From: Streptomyces hyaluromycini
Lineage (GTDB): Bacteria > Actinomycetota > Actinomycetes > Streptomycetales > Streptomycetaceae
Direction of reading: 5' to 3'
Length of the DNA: 64,000 nt
Assembly: GCF_002217755.1 (NCBI RefSeq)
Contig: NZ_BCFL01000019.1
Location: 454,345 to 518,344 of the forward strand
In this document: positions 1-9,587 of the stretch, piece after piece
How the letters are laid out: the number at the start of each line of letters is the position of its first letter
Position numbering within the stretch: position 1 is the first letter of the stretch
The notes under the pieces: model-generated
What the model was told of the DNA's origin: nothing
What the model saw: the letters and a program-made list of their open reading frames with translations, nothing else
Databases searched by the model: none
Position numbers and translations under genes: made by a program

Positions 1-209
1 CCGGCGGCTGTCCCGCGCCAAGGCTCATGGGTGCGTGCCTCTTTCTCTTCCGGTGGTCATAACGGATCGCCGGTGCCTTGAACCGTTCGAAGTGAACGGC
101 CGTTGTGGTGCCGACGGGCTCGACACACCCCAACGGGCCCCACTGCAAACCGGTTCAAAACAGAGAACGTCATTCGATATACGGCTACGGTCCGTGATGG
201 GAAGAGTGG
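1..209. other. No gene seen at left edge
   Basis: No reading frame here looks like a real protein. It probably holds the upstream region of the secretion-like operon that starts near 210. No clear promoter could be picked by eye. Confidence 0.4.
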
Positions 210-1103
210 GTGGCGCGTATGGCGCACAGAAGCGTGTCCTCGGCGGTGTCCTCGAACCCGCAGTCATGGGTACGGGGGCCCACGGCATGGGACGAGGGCG
301 GCGCGATGGTCGGGGAGTATCCGGCGCCGGAACCGACGACATCGTCACCACGGCTGTCCGACACTGCGTCGGCAGAGCCGCCCGCCATCACCCCTCCGCC
401 CGAGCCCAGTGCCTACACCGTTGCGGACCCGATGTCCCACCAGCACCCAACCGCCCCTCACGCCCAGCACATGCAGCCGGCGTCGGACACACCGTCCAAC
501 GCGCACGAGGTCCCCGAAATCGACCGTCCCACCACACGTCTCTCCGTCCCCCGGGCCATGAGAGACGGCGCAAGGAGAAACGGTGTACAGCGCAGGTCCG
601 CGCCGACACCAACCGCCCAGGCGCCCTGGGGCCATCCGCGACAGAGCAGCCGTGTGCGCTCCCCGGCGTCGCAGGAGATCGGATGGGTCAAGGCACACGG
701 CGGGGCCGGCACGACATCGCTGGCCAAGGCGTTGGGAGGGGTCGACATCGGCGCCCGCTGGCCCGATCCGGCCCGGGGCGAACCCCGCCGGGTGTTTCTT
801 GTCGGACGGACCAGCGCCAGCGGGCTGCAGTCGGTGTCGCGCGCCCTGCGTGCACTGCGCGAAGGTGCTGCCCCACAGGAACTCGACCTGCTCGGCGTGG
901 TCCTGGTGGCAGATATCCCAGGCCGACTGCCACTGGCCTTGCTGCGCCGCATCCGTGTTCTGCGCTCGGCCGTGCCTGTGCATCGGGTGCCGTGGATTTC
1001 GGCCTGGCGCGTGCACGGCCGCACACAGGTTCTGCCGAAGCAACTCCTGCCCCTGGCGGAACTGATCGGCCGCAGCTTCGGCAGGGAAGCCGACAGCGCG
1101 TGA
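210..1103 (+). CDS. DUF6668-like protein, first gene of the secretion-like locus
   Basis: A 297-residue protein. The first ~150 residues are Pro/Ser/Thr-rich and probably disordered. The second half is a compact domain with a GWVKAHGGAGTTSLA segment that recalls the P-loop-like start of DUF6668 proteins, followed by VFLVGRTSASGLQ and a Leu/Arg-rich end. I recognise the family from its pattern only; its biochemical role is unknown. It lies 214 bases before a run of small membrane-protein genes and conjugation-type ATPases on the same strand, so a regulatory or assembly role in that apparatus is inferred. The start is uncertain: GTG at 210 or ATG at 219. Confidence 0.7.
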   Translation: MARMAHRSVSSAVSSNPQSWVRGPTAWDEGGAMVGEYPAPEPTTSSPRLSDTASAEPPAITPPPEPSAYTVADPMSHQHPTAPHAQHMQPASDTPSNAHEVPEIDRPTTRLSVPRAMRDGARRNGVQRRSAPTPTAQAPWGHPRQSSRVRSPASQEIGWVKAHGGAGTTSLAKALGGVDIGARWPDPARGEPRRVFLVGRTSASGLQSVSRALRALREGAAPQELDLLGVVLVADIPGRLPLALLRRIRVLRSAVPVHRVPWISAWRVHGRTQVLPKQLLPLAELIGRSFGREADSA

Positions 1104-1317
1104 ACCTCCGTTTCCGGCCGGGCCGCGTCGGCCGCCGGACGGTCGTACCGGTGTCCGGGAAACCCCGTACGGGCGCTGTATCGAGCCGGATCACCGTGTC
1201 CGGGGTTCCTTCCTGACCGCCCGCGACGCCACACAGCAACTCCGTCCCCGGATCACCGTGCTCAGCTCCCGACTGTCGGCTCGCCCCCCCCGAATCAGAA
1301 AGCGAAGGTGACCGAAC

Positions 1318-1593
1318 ATGACCGGCCACAGGGATGCCGTCCGAACACTCGCTGCTTTCGACCCCGGGCCCGATGCCGGGACCATCCTCGACGTCATCGC
1401 CTGGTGCGCCAGTGCCGCCGGGGTCGGTGGGCTCATCATCGTCGGCATCAACATGGCGATCCAGATGCGCCGCGGCGATCCCGGCGAGGGCGGCGAACAC
1501 TTCCGAGGCGTCCTTTTTATCGCCATTGCCTGTGTCATCGCTTCGACGGCCGGCCCTCTGATCGCCTTCCTCGGCGACCTCTCACTCCACTGA
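1318..1593 (+). CDS. Small pilin-like integral membrane protein (VirB2-like)
   Basis: A 91-residue protein with two hydrophobic segments (about residues 24-45 and 64-86) separated by a short polar loop rich in Arg, Asp and Gly. Size and two-helix layout match the pilin-like small proteins of Gram-positive type IV secretion loci (VirB2/TrbC class), though no sequence signature proves it. ATG at 1318 is preceded by an AAGG-type ribosome site. The next gene encodes a protein of nearly the same design, so the two look like a duplicated pair that may form a mixed membrane structure. It belongs to the 210-8998 gene run. Confidence 0.7.
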   Translation: MTGHRDAVRTLAAFDPGPDAGTILDVIAWCASAAGVGGLIIVGINMAIQMRRGDPGEGGEHFRGVLFIAIACVIASTAGPLIAFLGDLSLH

Positions 1594-1669
1594 CCGCACA
1601 TCGGCCCAGTCCGGCCGACCCACTTCCGCCTCGCCACGCTCCGTGGCACCGACTCACCCGGAGACCTCC

Positions 1670-1957
1670 ATGTCCAGCCTTCTCTTCGACACCGCCAACT
1701 TCCTTGCCGCCGACGTACCCCAGCCGACCCGCGACGCTCCCGGCGAACTGACCGCCAAGGTCAACACGGTGCTCGGCATCGCCGCATGGGCCGGCACGGC
1801 CGCCGGTGTGGCCGGTGTGCTGGTCACCGGCGCGATGATGGCCCTCTCCGTCAAGCGCGGTGAGAGTTCGGAGCACATGAGCCGACTCGGCATGGTGCTC
1901 GGCGGCTGTGTCCTCGTCGCCACCGCCGGTCCGCTCGTCAGCTTCGTCTTCGCGTGA
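1670..1957 (+). CDS. Second small pilin-like membrane protein
   Basis: A 95-residue paralogue-like partner of the preceding gene: an N-terminal amphipathic stretch, then two hydrophobic helices (about residues 37-60 and 74-94) with a charged loop containing KRGESSEH. ATG at 1670 is chosen over GTG at 1643 because GGAG lies seven bases upstream of it. The next gene begins about 20 bases after the stop, indicating one operon. The role is inferred from position before a VirB6/VirB4/VirD4-like set; no direct functional motif is visible. Confidence 0.7.
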   Translation: MSSLLFDTANFLAADVPQPTRDAPGELTAKVNTVLGIAAWAGTAAGVAGVLVTGAMMALSVKRGESSEHMSRLGMVLGGCVLVATAGPLVSFVFA

Positions 1958-1976
1958 GCCGGGAGGAACGGTCGAA

Positions 1977-2720
1977 GTGTTCCGACGCAGGCAACGACGG
2001 ACCCAGCCCGACGGGCCGTACTACAAACAGCGCAGCTGGCAGGTGTCGGCGGGGTTCCTCGCCGTGGTCCTTGTCGTGGGCGGGGGCGTCGCACTGACGT
2101 CCGGGAGCCACGAAGTCTCCGACTCCGGTGCCCAGGGCAGTGGTCCGCTGGGCAGCACGTCCGCCGACAGGGGCAGCCGACCGACAGGCTGCCATACCGA
2201 TGACAGCGCGGGCTCGGCGCTGCCCACGGCCGCGCCGACGGACATCAGCTGGCGCACGCTCGATGTGGCCCGTGTGCCGGTCTCGGCCTCGGCAGGGCCG
2301 ACCCGCACCTCGGGCGCGGTGTGGTGGTGCTTCGCGCACACACCGACGGGTGCCGCCCTCGCGGCGCACATCATTCCCGCGCAGATGAGCGGCCCCAACT
2401 GGCGGGCGGTCACCGAGGAACAGGTGGTGGCCGGCCGGGGCCGCGACCTGTTCGTGTCCCAGCGCTCCACCGTGCGTGACGCCGCCACCCGCGGCGCCTC
2501 GTCGCCCGCGACGTATGCGGGTTTCGCGATCTCGTCCTACCGAGGTTCCACCGCGGACGTGGAACTGCTCATGAAGACCTCCAGCGGCTACGCCGCCACC
2601 ACGATCGGTCTGCGGTGGAGCGGTGGCGACTGGAAGGTCGTGCCCAGCGCCGACGGCGATCTGCACACGCCTGTTCAGACCGTGCCGGGCGCCAACGGCT
2701 TTCTGATGTGGGGGGTGTGA
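1977..2720 (+). CDS. Single-pass membrane protein of the secretion-like locus
   Basis: A 247-residue protein with a short basic cytoplasmic start, one membrane helix at about residues 23-40, a Ser/Gly-rich linker, and an extracytoplasmic domain with two widely spaced cysteines. The topology is like a VirB8 or conjugation lipoprotein-type assembly component, but I do not recognise a named family. GTG at 1977 follows GGGAGGA with nine bases of spacing; earlier in-frame starts would overlap the previous gene. The stop lies one base before the ATG of the VirB6-like gene, so translation of the two is tightly linked. Confidence 0.65.
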   Translation: MFRRRQRRTQPDGPYYKQRSWQVSAGFLAVVLVVGGGVALTSGSHEVSDSGAQGSGPLGSTSADRGSRPTGCHTDDSAGSALPTAAPTDISWRTLDVARVPVSASAGPTRTSGAVWWCFAHTPTGAALAAHIIPAQMSGPNWRAVTEEQVVAGRGRDLFVSQRSTVRDAATRGASSPATYAGFAISSYRGSTADVELLMKTSSGYAATTIGLRWSGGDWKVVPSADGDLHTPVQTVPGANGFLMWGV

Positions 2721-2721
2721 C

Positions 2722-3909
2722 ATGGCGTGCCCGACCGGCAATCCCGTGGTCGACGTCGCGGTCGGCTTCTTCGAGTTCCTCGGCGACCCCGTGGGCACGA
2801 TCGTCAAGGGTGTCGCGAACGCCGTCCTCGCCGGCGCGATCGCGGTGTTCGGAGCGCTCACCACAGCCGTACCCACCCTGGCGGGGACGGACACGGCGCG
2901 AGACGTCAACGGCCAGTCGCAGTGGGTCGTGGTGTATCTCGCGGTCGGCTCGCTGGTGTTCGCCGCCGCCCGGATGGCGGCCGAGCGCCGCGGAACCGCG
3001 GGCGTCACCGCTCTCAAGGGCATCCTGCGCGTGGTCTTGGTCTCCGGCGCCGCCACCACCATCGTCACCGCTGCGGCAAGCCTGTCCGACCGGTACGCCG
3101 ACTACCTGTTCTCCGCCGGAGCCCAGAACCAGCTGAACAACGTGGGCAGCTGCTCGGACGGCGACGGCATCCAGGCATTCCTGCTGCTCGTGCTCGCGTT
3201 CCTCCTGCTGATCGCCGGCATCGTTCACACGATCCTGTTGTACATCAGGCTCGGCGTGATGATCCTTCTACTCGGCACGCTGCCCCTGGCCGCCGCCGCC
3301 TCGATGACGGAGTGGGGCAGCGGCTGGTGGCGCAAGCACATCGGCTGGATGATCGCCTGGCTGCTCTACAAACCGGCTGCCGCGCTCGTGCTGTACGCCG
3401 GCTCGGCGATGATCACCTCCGGCGGCTCGGCCAACCAGGGCGGCAACGACATCAACGAACGCATCGCCGGTATCGGCGTGATGCTGCTGTCCGCGGTCTC
3501 CCTGCCCGCTCTGCTCAAACTCGTGGTCCCGGCGACCGCGGCCCTCGGCTCCGGCGGCGTGGGGGGTGGGGTGTCCCAGGTCGGTGGTCTTGTGGCGTCC
3601 GGCGCCCGGTCGATCGGCTCGGGTTCATCCGGGCGGGGTGATGCCGGACCGAGTGGTGCGACCGGGGGATCCGGCCGCAACGGCACGACAGGCGGTGGCG
3701 GTTCCGTCGGCGCCCCGGGACTCGGCGGTCAGACCGGGCCGAGGGGGTCCGGCGGCGGCACCGGAGCGGGCGGTGTCCCAAGCCGGTCCGGACCGGGCGG
3801 TGCGGTCGGCGCGGCGATCACGACGGCGACCACCGCGGCCAGGGTCGTCGGCAACACGGCGGCCGGCGCCGTCGATGGCGCCGACGGCGACCGGGGCCAC
3901 AACCACTGA
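2722..3909 (+). CDS. TrbL/VirB6-like polytopic membrane protein
   Basis: A 395-residue protein with about six hydrophobic segments between residues 30 and 275, including a Leu-rich pair near 150-195, followed by a ~120-residue Gly/Ser/Thr-rich cytoplasmic tail. This is the usual layout of TrbL/VirB6 channel proteins in actinobacterial conjugation-like loci, in which the polytopic core forms the inner-membrane part of the channel. ATG at 2722 starts right after the previous stop. The low-complexity tail (residues ~290-375) is rich in GG and SG steps and is probably disordered. Confidence 0.75.
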   Translation: MACPTGNPVVDVAVGFFEFLGDPVGTIVKGVANAVLAGAIAVFGALTTAVPTLAGTDTARDVNGQSQWVVVYLAVGSLVFAAARMAAERRGTAGVTALKGILRVVLVSGAATTIVTAAASLSDRYADYLFSAGAQNQLNNVGSCSDGDGIQAFLLLVLAFLLLIAGIVHTILLYIRLGVMILLLGTLPLAAAASMTEWGSGWWRKHIGWMIAWLLYKPAAALVLYAGSAMITSGGSANQGGNDINERIAGIGVMLLSAVSLPALLKLVVPATAALGSGGVGGGVSQVGGLVASGARSIGSGSSGRGDAGPSGATGGSGRNGTTGGGGSVGAPGLGGQTGPRGSGGGTGAGGVPSRSGPGGAVGAAITTATTAARVVGNTAAGAVDGADGDRGHNH

Positions 3910-3966
3910 CCCCGGACCGGGGTCGTCCCTCCGACTCCCGGCTTCGTGAGAGGAATCCGGATCACC

Positions 3967-5460
3967 ATGTCTACGGAAACAGTCATCCATCCCACCTATG
4001 GGAACTGGCGCCGGCCACGCAGGCCGGGCCTGGGCCCGCTCGGTCTGGTCGGCACGTTCGGGGTTTTCGGCGGGCTCGTCCTGACCCTGCTCGCGTCGCT
4101 GATATCCCTGACAGCAGCGCTGGTGGTGGCCGCGCCGCTGATCGTCCTGCTGGTCCCGCTGGCCGTCCGCACCCAGGACGGGCGCAACGTCTATCAGCTC
4201 GTCACCCTCCGGATCGGATGGTGGCGCCGCAAGGCCAAGGGCTCCCACCTGTACACCTCCGGCCCGCTCTCCGCGCGGCCCGGCGGGCGCTTCCGCCCTC
4301 CGGGTCTGCTCAACAAGGTGACCGTGAGCGATGGTCAGGACGCCTACGACCGGCCCTTCGGCGTGCTGCACCATCCGGCCCGCAACCTGTACACCATCGT
4401 GCTGGGCTGCGACCCCGACGGCGGTTCGCTCGTCGACCCGGACCAAGTCGACGTGTGGGTGGCTCTGTGGGGCGAATGGCTGGCCCGGCTGGCGCACGAA
4501 CCAGGTCTGCGCGGCGCCTCCGTCATCGTGGAGACCGCCCCCGATCCGGGCACCCGCCTCGCCAACGAGGTGCTGCCCCGCCTCCATCCGGACGCCCCAC
4601 CCGCCGCCCGGGCGGTGATGGAGGAGGTCGTCCAGCGCTACCCCACCGCCTCGTCGGAGATGCACACCTACGTGGCGCTCACCTACGGCGTCCCAGCCGG
4701 CCAGAAGCGGAAGAAGGAGGACGTCGTCGCCGACCTCGCCATCCGCATTCCCGGTCTGCTCAGCGGCCTGGTCGCGGCGGGCGGCGGCGCGGCCTTCGCG
4801 CTGTCGGCCGAGCGGATCGCCGAGGTGGTCCGGGTGGCGTACGACCCGGCGGTGGCGGCCGACGTGCTCAACGCCCGTGCCCAGCACGGCGGAACGGGCC
4901 TGGAGTGGGACGACGCCGGCCCTGCCGCCGCCGTCGAGTCCGTGGGCAGCTACCAGCACGACTCGGGCGTGTCCCGGACCTGGCTGCTGACGCTGGCGCC
5001 CCGTGGCACCGTACGGTCCTCCGTACTGCGAGGCATGCTGGAGGCGGCGCCGGGGACCCGCCGCAAGCGGGTGGCGTTGGTCTACCGGCCCATCGACCCG
5101 GCCACCTCTGCCCGGATCGTCGAGTCGGACCGGCGCAGCGCCCAGTTCATGGCCACGTCCGGCAAGAACATGGTGCAGGCCCGTGCGGCCTCCGAGGTTC
5201 GTGCGGCGGAGCAGACCGCGGCAGAGGAGGCGGCGGGCGCCGGGCTCGTGGAGTTCTCGCTGATGCTGACGGTGACCGTCGACAACATCGAGCAACTGTC
5301 CGACGCGAGCGTCGCCATACGCAATCTGACCGCTGCGTCCCGGGTGCAGGTGCGGCCCGCCGACCGGATGCAGGCGGCCGCGTTCAGCTGCACTCTGCCG
5401 GTCGGAATCCTTCCCTGGGAGCAGACCCTTGTTCCTTACGAGCTTCAGGAGGCGCTGTGA
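3967..5460 (+). CDS. SCO6880-type membrane-anchored secretion protein
   Basis: A 497-residue protein with two adjacent N-terminal membrane helices (about residues 24-60) and a large cytoplasmic domain containing HHPARNLYTIVLGCDPDGG and a long C-terminal alpha/beta region. The pattern matches the SCO6880 family found in Streptomyces conjugation-like clusters, where it sits just before the VirB4-type ATPase and probably acts as its membrane adaptor. ATG at 3967 is chosen over GTG at 3946 because GAGAGGAA lies between them. The stop overlaps the GTG start of the ATPase gene (GTGA), indicating translational coupling. Confidence 0.8.
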   Translation: MSTETVIHPTYGNWRRPRRPGLGPLGLVGTFGVFGGLVLTLLASLISLTAALVVAAPLIVLLVPLAVRTQDGRNVYQLVTLRIGWWRRKAKGSHLYTSGPLSARPGGRFRPPGLLNKVTVSDGQDAYDRPFGVLHHPARNLYTIVLGCDPDGGSLVDPDQVDVWVALWGEWLARLAHEPGLRGASVIVETAPDPGTRLANEVLPRLHPDAPPAARAVMEEVVQRYPTASSEMHTYVALTYGVPAGQKRKKEDVVADLAIRIPGLLSGLVAAGGGAAFALSAERIAEVVRVAYDPAVAADVLNARAQHGGTGLEWDDAGPAAAVESVGSYQHDSGVSRTWLLTLAPRGTVRSSVLRGMLEAAPGTRRKRVALVYRPIDPATSARIVESDRRSAQFMATSGKNMVQARAASEVRAAEQTAAEEAAGAGLVEFSLMLTVTVDNIEQLSDASVAIRNLTAASRVQVRPADRMQAAAFSCTLPVGILPWEQTLVPYELQEAL

Positions 5461-7178
5461 GCCGCGGTGACGAGAAGAAGGCCGCCCAGGCCGACCGCCG
5501 TGCCGGAACCGGGGCCTGGGGGTCGCCGGCCCGGGACGGTGACCCCGGCAGGACCGGGAGATCCGGAAAGCAGGACAAGGCAGCGTCACGCTCCAAGCGG
5601 CTCTTCGTCCCACCCCGTGGCTGGTACGGACCGGGCGGCGGACGAGTCGGTTACATGGATCCGCCCACCATGTGGCGTGCCACCACGGTGCAGGCATGCG
5701 GCATGTGGCCGTTCGCCGCCGGTTCCGGCTCGCCCATGACCGGAGTACCGCTCGGGCAGCACCTGTTCACCGGCGCCACCGTCTGCGGCGATCCGCTGAA
5801 CTGGTTCACCCGTGCCCGTTACATCTCCAACCCGTCGCTGTTCATGCTCGGTATGCCTGGCCTGGGCAAATCCACGCTCATCAACCGGATGTTGATCGGG
5901 CTGGCCGCGACAGGCGTCGTCCCGTTGGTGCTGGGCGATCTCAAGCCCGACTACGCGGACACCGTACGGGCGCTCGGCGGCCAGGTCATCTCCATCGGCC
6001 GCGGCCGTGGCGGCATCAACGTCCTCGACCCGGGTGCGATGGGCGCGGCGGCAGCGAAGATCGGCGGCGAGGCGGGCGAGGTACTGCTGGCCGAAACGCA
6101 CGGGCGGGTGCTGAACATGGTCGCCGCGCTCATCACCATCGTGCGGGGCCGCCCGATGGACGACCATGAGCAGTCGGTGCTGAGCGCGTGCCTGCATCAT
6201 CTGCGCGAACGCACCCCGGCGGGCGGTACGGTTCTGCTGCCCGACCTGCTCAGGGTGTTGACCGAAGGCCCCGAAAGGGTCCGTGCGGTCACCCTGGACC
6301 GCGGCGACGACGCCCGCTACCGGGATGCGGTCGACCCGCTGCATCGCTCCCTTCTGGGCATCCTCGACGGCCCCCTCGGCAGCACCTTCGCCTCCGAGAC
6401 ATCCACCCGCATCGACCCCGACGCACCCGCCGTGTGCATCGACATCTCCGGCATCGGCGAGGCGGACACCCAGCTGACCGCCGCGGCGATGCTGGCCGCC
6501 TGGTCCGACGGGCTCGGCACAGTGGCCGCCTCACACGCCCTCGCGGACGCGGGGCTGGCGCCCCGGCGCTGGTTCTTCACCGTGCTCGACGAGTTGTGGC
6601 GCCCGTTGCGCGCTGCCTCCGGCATCGTCGACCGCATCGACGCGCTCACCCGGCTCAACCGTTCCCTCGGTCTCGGCGACGCCAAAATCACCCACACCCT
6701 CAAGGACGCCGAGGCGCTGGGCACCGACGCCGACCGGGCCAAGGCCCGCGGCTTCGTCGAACGGGCCGGGATGGTGGTCTGCGCCGGGCTGCCGAAGACG
6801 GAGATGGAGGACCTGGGCCGGGTGGTCGGGCTCTCCCGGCGGGAGGTGGAACTCGTGTCGTCCTGGTCCTCGCCCCCTGGCTGGGGCGTGAGCGGTGAAC
6901 ACGAGGAACCGCCCGGCCGCGGCCGCTTCCTCATCAAGGTCGGTGGCCGCCCCGGCATCCCCATCAAGGTCGCCATCACCGACGCGGAACGCAGGCTGCA
7001 CAACACCAACACCCGTTGGACCACCAACGAGGACGCCGTCGCACAGGCTGTGGCCCGTGCGGCAGCCGACGTCGCGCGGGCCGCCCAGGAAGAGCCCCGG
7101 GCCGCACTCGGCGATTTCGCATTCGAAGGCGTGCCGGGTGGCCCCGGCCCGGAGACGGCCGGGCGGTGGTCCACATGA
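5457..7178 (+). CDS. VirB4-like secretion ATPase
   Basis: A 573-residue ATP-binding protein. A Walker A motif (GMPGLGKST) lies near residue 140 and a Walker B-type segment (VLDELWRP) near residue 380. Proteins of this class power assembly and substrate transfer in type IV secretion systems. GTG at 5457 sits in the GTGA overlap with the previous stop and is preceded by AGGAGG, which fixes the start; the in-frame sequence further upstream is the wrong-frame reading of the previous gene. The C-terminus overlaps the ATG of the VirD4-like gene by four bases, so the two ATPases are probably made together. Confidence 0.85.
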   Translation: MSRGDEKKAAQADRRAGTGAWGSPARDGDPGRTGRSGKQDKAASRSKRLFVPPRGWYGPGGGRVGYMDPPTMWRATTVQACGMWPFAAGSGSPMTGVPLGQHLFTGATVCGDPLNWFTRARYISNPSLFMLGMPGLGKSTLINRMLIGLAATGVVPLVLGDLKPDYADTVRALGGQVISIGRGRGGINVLDPGAMGAAAAKIGGEAGEVLLAETHGRVLNMVAALITIVRGRPMDDHEQSVLSACLHHLRERTPAGGTVLLPDLLRVLTEGPERVRAVTLDRGDDARYRDAVDPLHRSLLGILDGPLGSTFASETSTRIDPDAPAVCIDISGIGEADTQLTAAAMLAAWSDGLGTVAASHALADAGLAPRRWFFTVLDELWRPLRAASGIVDRIDALTRLNRSLGLGDAKITHTLKDAEALGTDADRAKARGFVERAGMVVCAGLPKTEMEDLGRVVGLSRREVELVSSWSSPPGWGVSGEHEEPPGRGRFLIKVGGRPGIPIKVAITDAERRLHNTNTRWTTNEDAVAQAVARAAADVARAAQEEPRAALGDFAFEGVPGGPGPETAGRWST

Positions 7179-8998
7179 GGGGGCCCCGCGCCGATGGCGC
7201 GCACGAGTATCTGTCCTGGGCGATCGTCGCGATCGCCGGCCTCTTCCTCGTCCTGTTCACCGTCGCGTGGGCCGGCGGCACTCTTGGCGCCGGACTCGGC
7301 GGTTACGGCTTCGCCACCCCGCCCTTCTCCATGTCCACCGCCGCCCGGCTGGCCGGCCATGGCACCCGCGTGCTGTGGCCCGCCGCACCGCCCGCCGTTG
7401 TCTACGCCGGGATGCTAGGACTGCTCCTCCTCATCGCGGTCCCCGTCGGCCTGGCGGCACGCCTTCTTCTCGGGGACCGCGAGGCCGGGCCGAAGGGCTT
7501 GGCCGGCCGTCGTGAGCTTGCCGCCATGTGCCCCGCAGGGATCGAGGCCCGGGCCCGTGACCTGCGCCCCACCCTCAAGGGGCGCGAACAGGTACACCCG
7601 GACGAGACCGGCAACCTCCTCGGCGACCTCGTCCCCAAAGGCCCCGAGCTGCGAAGCAGTTATGAGGACGTGGAACTCGACCTCATGGCACCCCGGGCCG
7701 GCAAGTCCACCGGCATCGCCATCCCGCGGGTGCTGCGTGCCCAGGGCGCCGTCCTGCTCACCTCCAACAAGTCCGACGTGTACGCCGTCACCCGCGCCGA
7801 ACGCGAAAAGGCCGGCACGGTATGGACGTTCGATCCGCAGGGCATCGCCCACACCCCGCGCGCCATGTGGTGGGACCTGCTCGGTGAGTGCCACACCATC
7901 GAGAGTGCCCGCCGTCTCGCCGGCCATTTCGTGGCGTCCGTCAACGACGACACCGCGAAGAAGGACTTCTGGATCTCGGCGGCGCAGAACACCCTCACCG
8001 CCCTCTTCCTCGCTGCCGCCCGGGGCGGCGCCTCGGTCTCCGATCTCCTCGGCTGGCTCGCCGACCCTGCCGATCGCACCCCGGTCGACCTGCTGCGCGA
8101 CGCCCGACTCGTCGCGATGGCCGAGCAGTTGAAGGGAACGGTCACCGGCGCCGTCGAGACCAGGGACGGCATCTACGAGACCGCGCGTCAGACCGTCTCC
8201 TGCCTCCTGGATCCGGAGATCCTCGCATGGGTCACGCCCGACCCCGAACTGCCGGAGTTCCGCCCCGACCGGCATGTCCTCGGCAAGGACACGCTCTACC
8301 TCCTGTCCAAGGACGGCGGTGGCTCCGCCGCCGGTGTCATCGCGGGCATCGCTGACTCGACGATGAGGGCGGGAGTGGTCGCCGCGGAACGTATGGGAGG
8401 CCGTCTCGACCCGCCCCTGACCGCGGTCCTGGACGAAGCGGCCAACGTCTGCCGCATCTCCGACCTGCCCGACCTCTACTCGCACTTCGGCTCCCGCGGC
8501 ATCAACGTGGTGACGCTGCTGCAGAGTTATCGCCAGGGTGCCCGGGTCTGGGGCGAGATGGGCATGGACGCCCTGTGGAGCGCGGCGACCGTCAAACTCC
8601 TCGGTGCGGGCCTCGACGACGCCGACTTCGTGCAGAAGATCTCCACCCTCGTCGGTCAGCACGACGTGCGGACACCCAGTGTCTCCCGCAGCAGGGACGG
8701 CACGTCACACTCGTACTCCTACCGTCAGGAAGCCGTCCTGCCCCCCGAACGCATTCGAGCCCTGCCCAAGGGCACCGCCCTCCTCCTCGCGACCGGCGTC
8801 AAACCTGCGCTGATCCGTTTGCGCCCCTGGTACAAGGAACCCGGCGCCGACGCCATCTCGGCGGCGGCGAAGGCGGAGACGGCGGCGATCACGGAACGGG
8901 CCGCGGCCCGTCTGCCTGGGGTGCCGGCTGCTACAGGCGTGCCTGGTGTGCCGCTCATGAAGCAGGACCCGGCCGGCCTGGACGCCGCGCCGGTGTGA
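7175..8998 (+). CDS. VirD4/TraG-like coupling ATPase
   Basis: A 607-residue protein with two N-terminal membrane segments (about residues 14-35 and 75-97) and a P-loop ATPase domain: Walker A APRAGKSTG near residue 173 and Walker B TAVLDEAAN near residue 420. The C-terminal part resembles the TraG/TraD recognition domain. Coupling proteins bring DNA or protein substrates to the secretion channel. Its presence with a VirB4-like ATPase and VirB6-like protein is the main evidence that this is a complete transfer or secretion locus. ATG at 7175 overlaps the previous stop (ATGA). Confidence 0.85.
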   Translation: MRGPRADGAHEYLSWAIVAIAGLFLVLFTVAWAGGTLGAGLGGYGFATPPFSMSTAARLAGHGTRVLWPAAPPAVVYAGMLGLLLLIAVPVGLAARLLLGDREAGPKGLAGRRELAAMCPAGIEARARDLRPTLKGREQVHPDETGNLLGDLVPKGPELRSSYEDVELDLMAPRAGKSTGIAIPRVLRAQGAVLLTSNKSDVYAVTRAEREKAGTVWTFDPQGIAHTPRAMWWDLLGECHTIESARRLAGHFVASVNDDTAKKDFWISAAQNTLTALFLAAARGGASVSDLLGWLADPADRTPVDLLRDARLVAMAEQLKGTVTGAVETRDGIYETARQTVSCLLDPEILAWVTPDPELPEFRPDRHVLGKDTLYLLSKDGGGSAAGVIAGIADSTMRAGVVAAERMGGRLDPPLTAVLDEAANVCRISDLPDLYSHFGSRGINVVTLLQSYRQGARVWGEMGMDALWSAATVKLLGAGLDDADFVQKISTLVGQHDVRTPSVSRSRDGTSHSYSYRQEAVLPPERIRALPKGTALLLATGVKPALIRLRPWYKEPGADAISAAAKAETAAITERAAARLPGVPAATGVPGVPLMKQDPAGLDAAPV

Positions 8999-9086
8999 CC
9001 GTACGCAGCGGCAGTTCAAACGAGCATCGCACCGCCTCGGTTCGTCTTCCTCGAACCTCAAGAAACCAAGACATTGCAGGAGAGCC

Positions 9087-9587
9087 ATGTCGACCATGTC
9101 GACGGAGAATTCCGCATTCCATGACGCCGAGCGAGCTGCCCGTTCCGCGAACGAGACCGGCGCCGAGCCGGGAAATGCGTTCCCCGAAAAGGGGGTTCCC
9201 GAGCCGCCGCAGTTCATCCTCTACTTGGAGGGGCCCGCATACGCGCTGACGCTGCGGCAGCTGACCCTCTGGACCCACCATGTGCTGCTGCCGGTCTACG
9301 GCAGAGAAGTCACGTCTTCAGCCCCTTGGTGCCCCCGATGGTGGGAGCACCCCGAAGCAGTCGCCCAACTCCACGGCTTGTGGCTCGCCTGGGGCGAACT
9401 GACCGGTCCCGGCTCCGGCGCGACCGGGCCCGCCAGCTGGCACCGCGACTACTTGTCATCGGTCATGGAAAGCCTGCGGGACCCACAAGGTCCCTTCGCC
9501 GGATGCAAGTCGGGCACCCACCGTCCGAAAGAGACCCCCGTCATCGATGCCGTTGACCCGTTCGCACCGCCCTCGCCGGCGTTGTGA
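9087..9587 (+). CDS. DUF4913 family protein
   Basis: A 166-residue soluble protein with the DUF4913 signature: a WCPRWWEHPEA segment followed by LHGLWLAW, then WHRDYLSSVM. The family is typical of actinobacterial plasmids, integrative elements and conjugation-like loci; its function is unknown. It is preceded by AGGAGAG and follows the coupling-ATPase gene by 88 bases, so it is probably the last member of the gene run. A second in-frame ATG lies at 9096. Confidence 0.8.
   Translation: MSTMSTENSAFHDAERAARSANETGAEPGNAFPEKGVPEPPQFILYLEGPAYALTLRQLTLWTHHVLLPVYGREVTSSAPWCPRWWEHPEAVAQLHGLWLAWGELTGPGSGATGPASWHRDYLSSVMESLRDPQGPFAGCKSGTHRPKETPVIDAVDPFAPPSPAL

Noticed and set aside
3625..5697. 690-codon leftward frame opposite the SCO6880-type gene
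   Set aside because: Shadow frame of the secretion locus; no ribosome site, Arg/His/Gly-rich.
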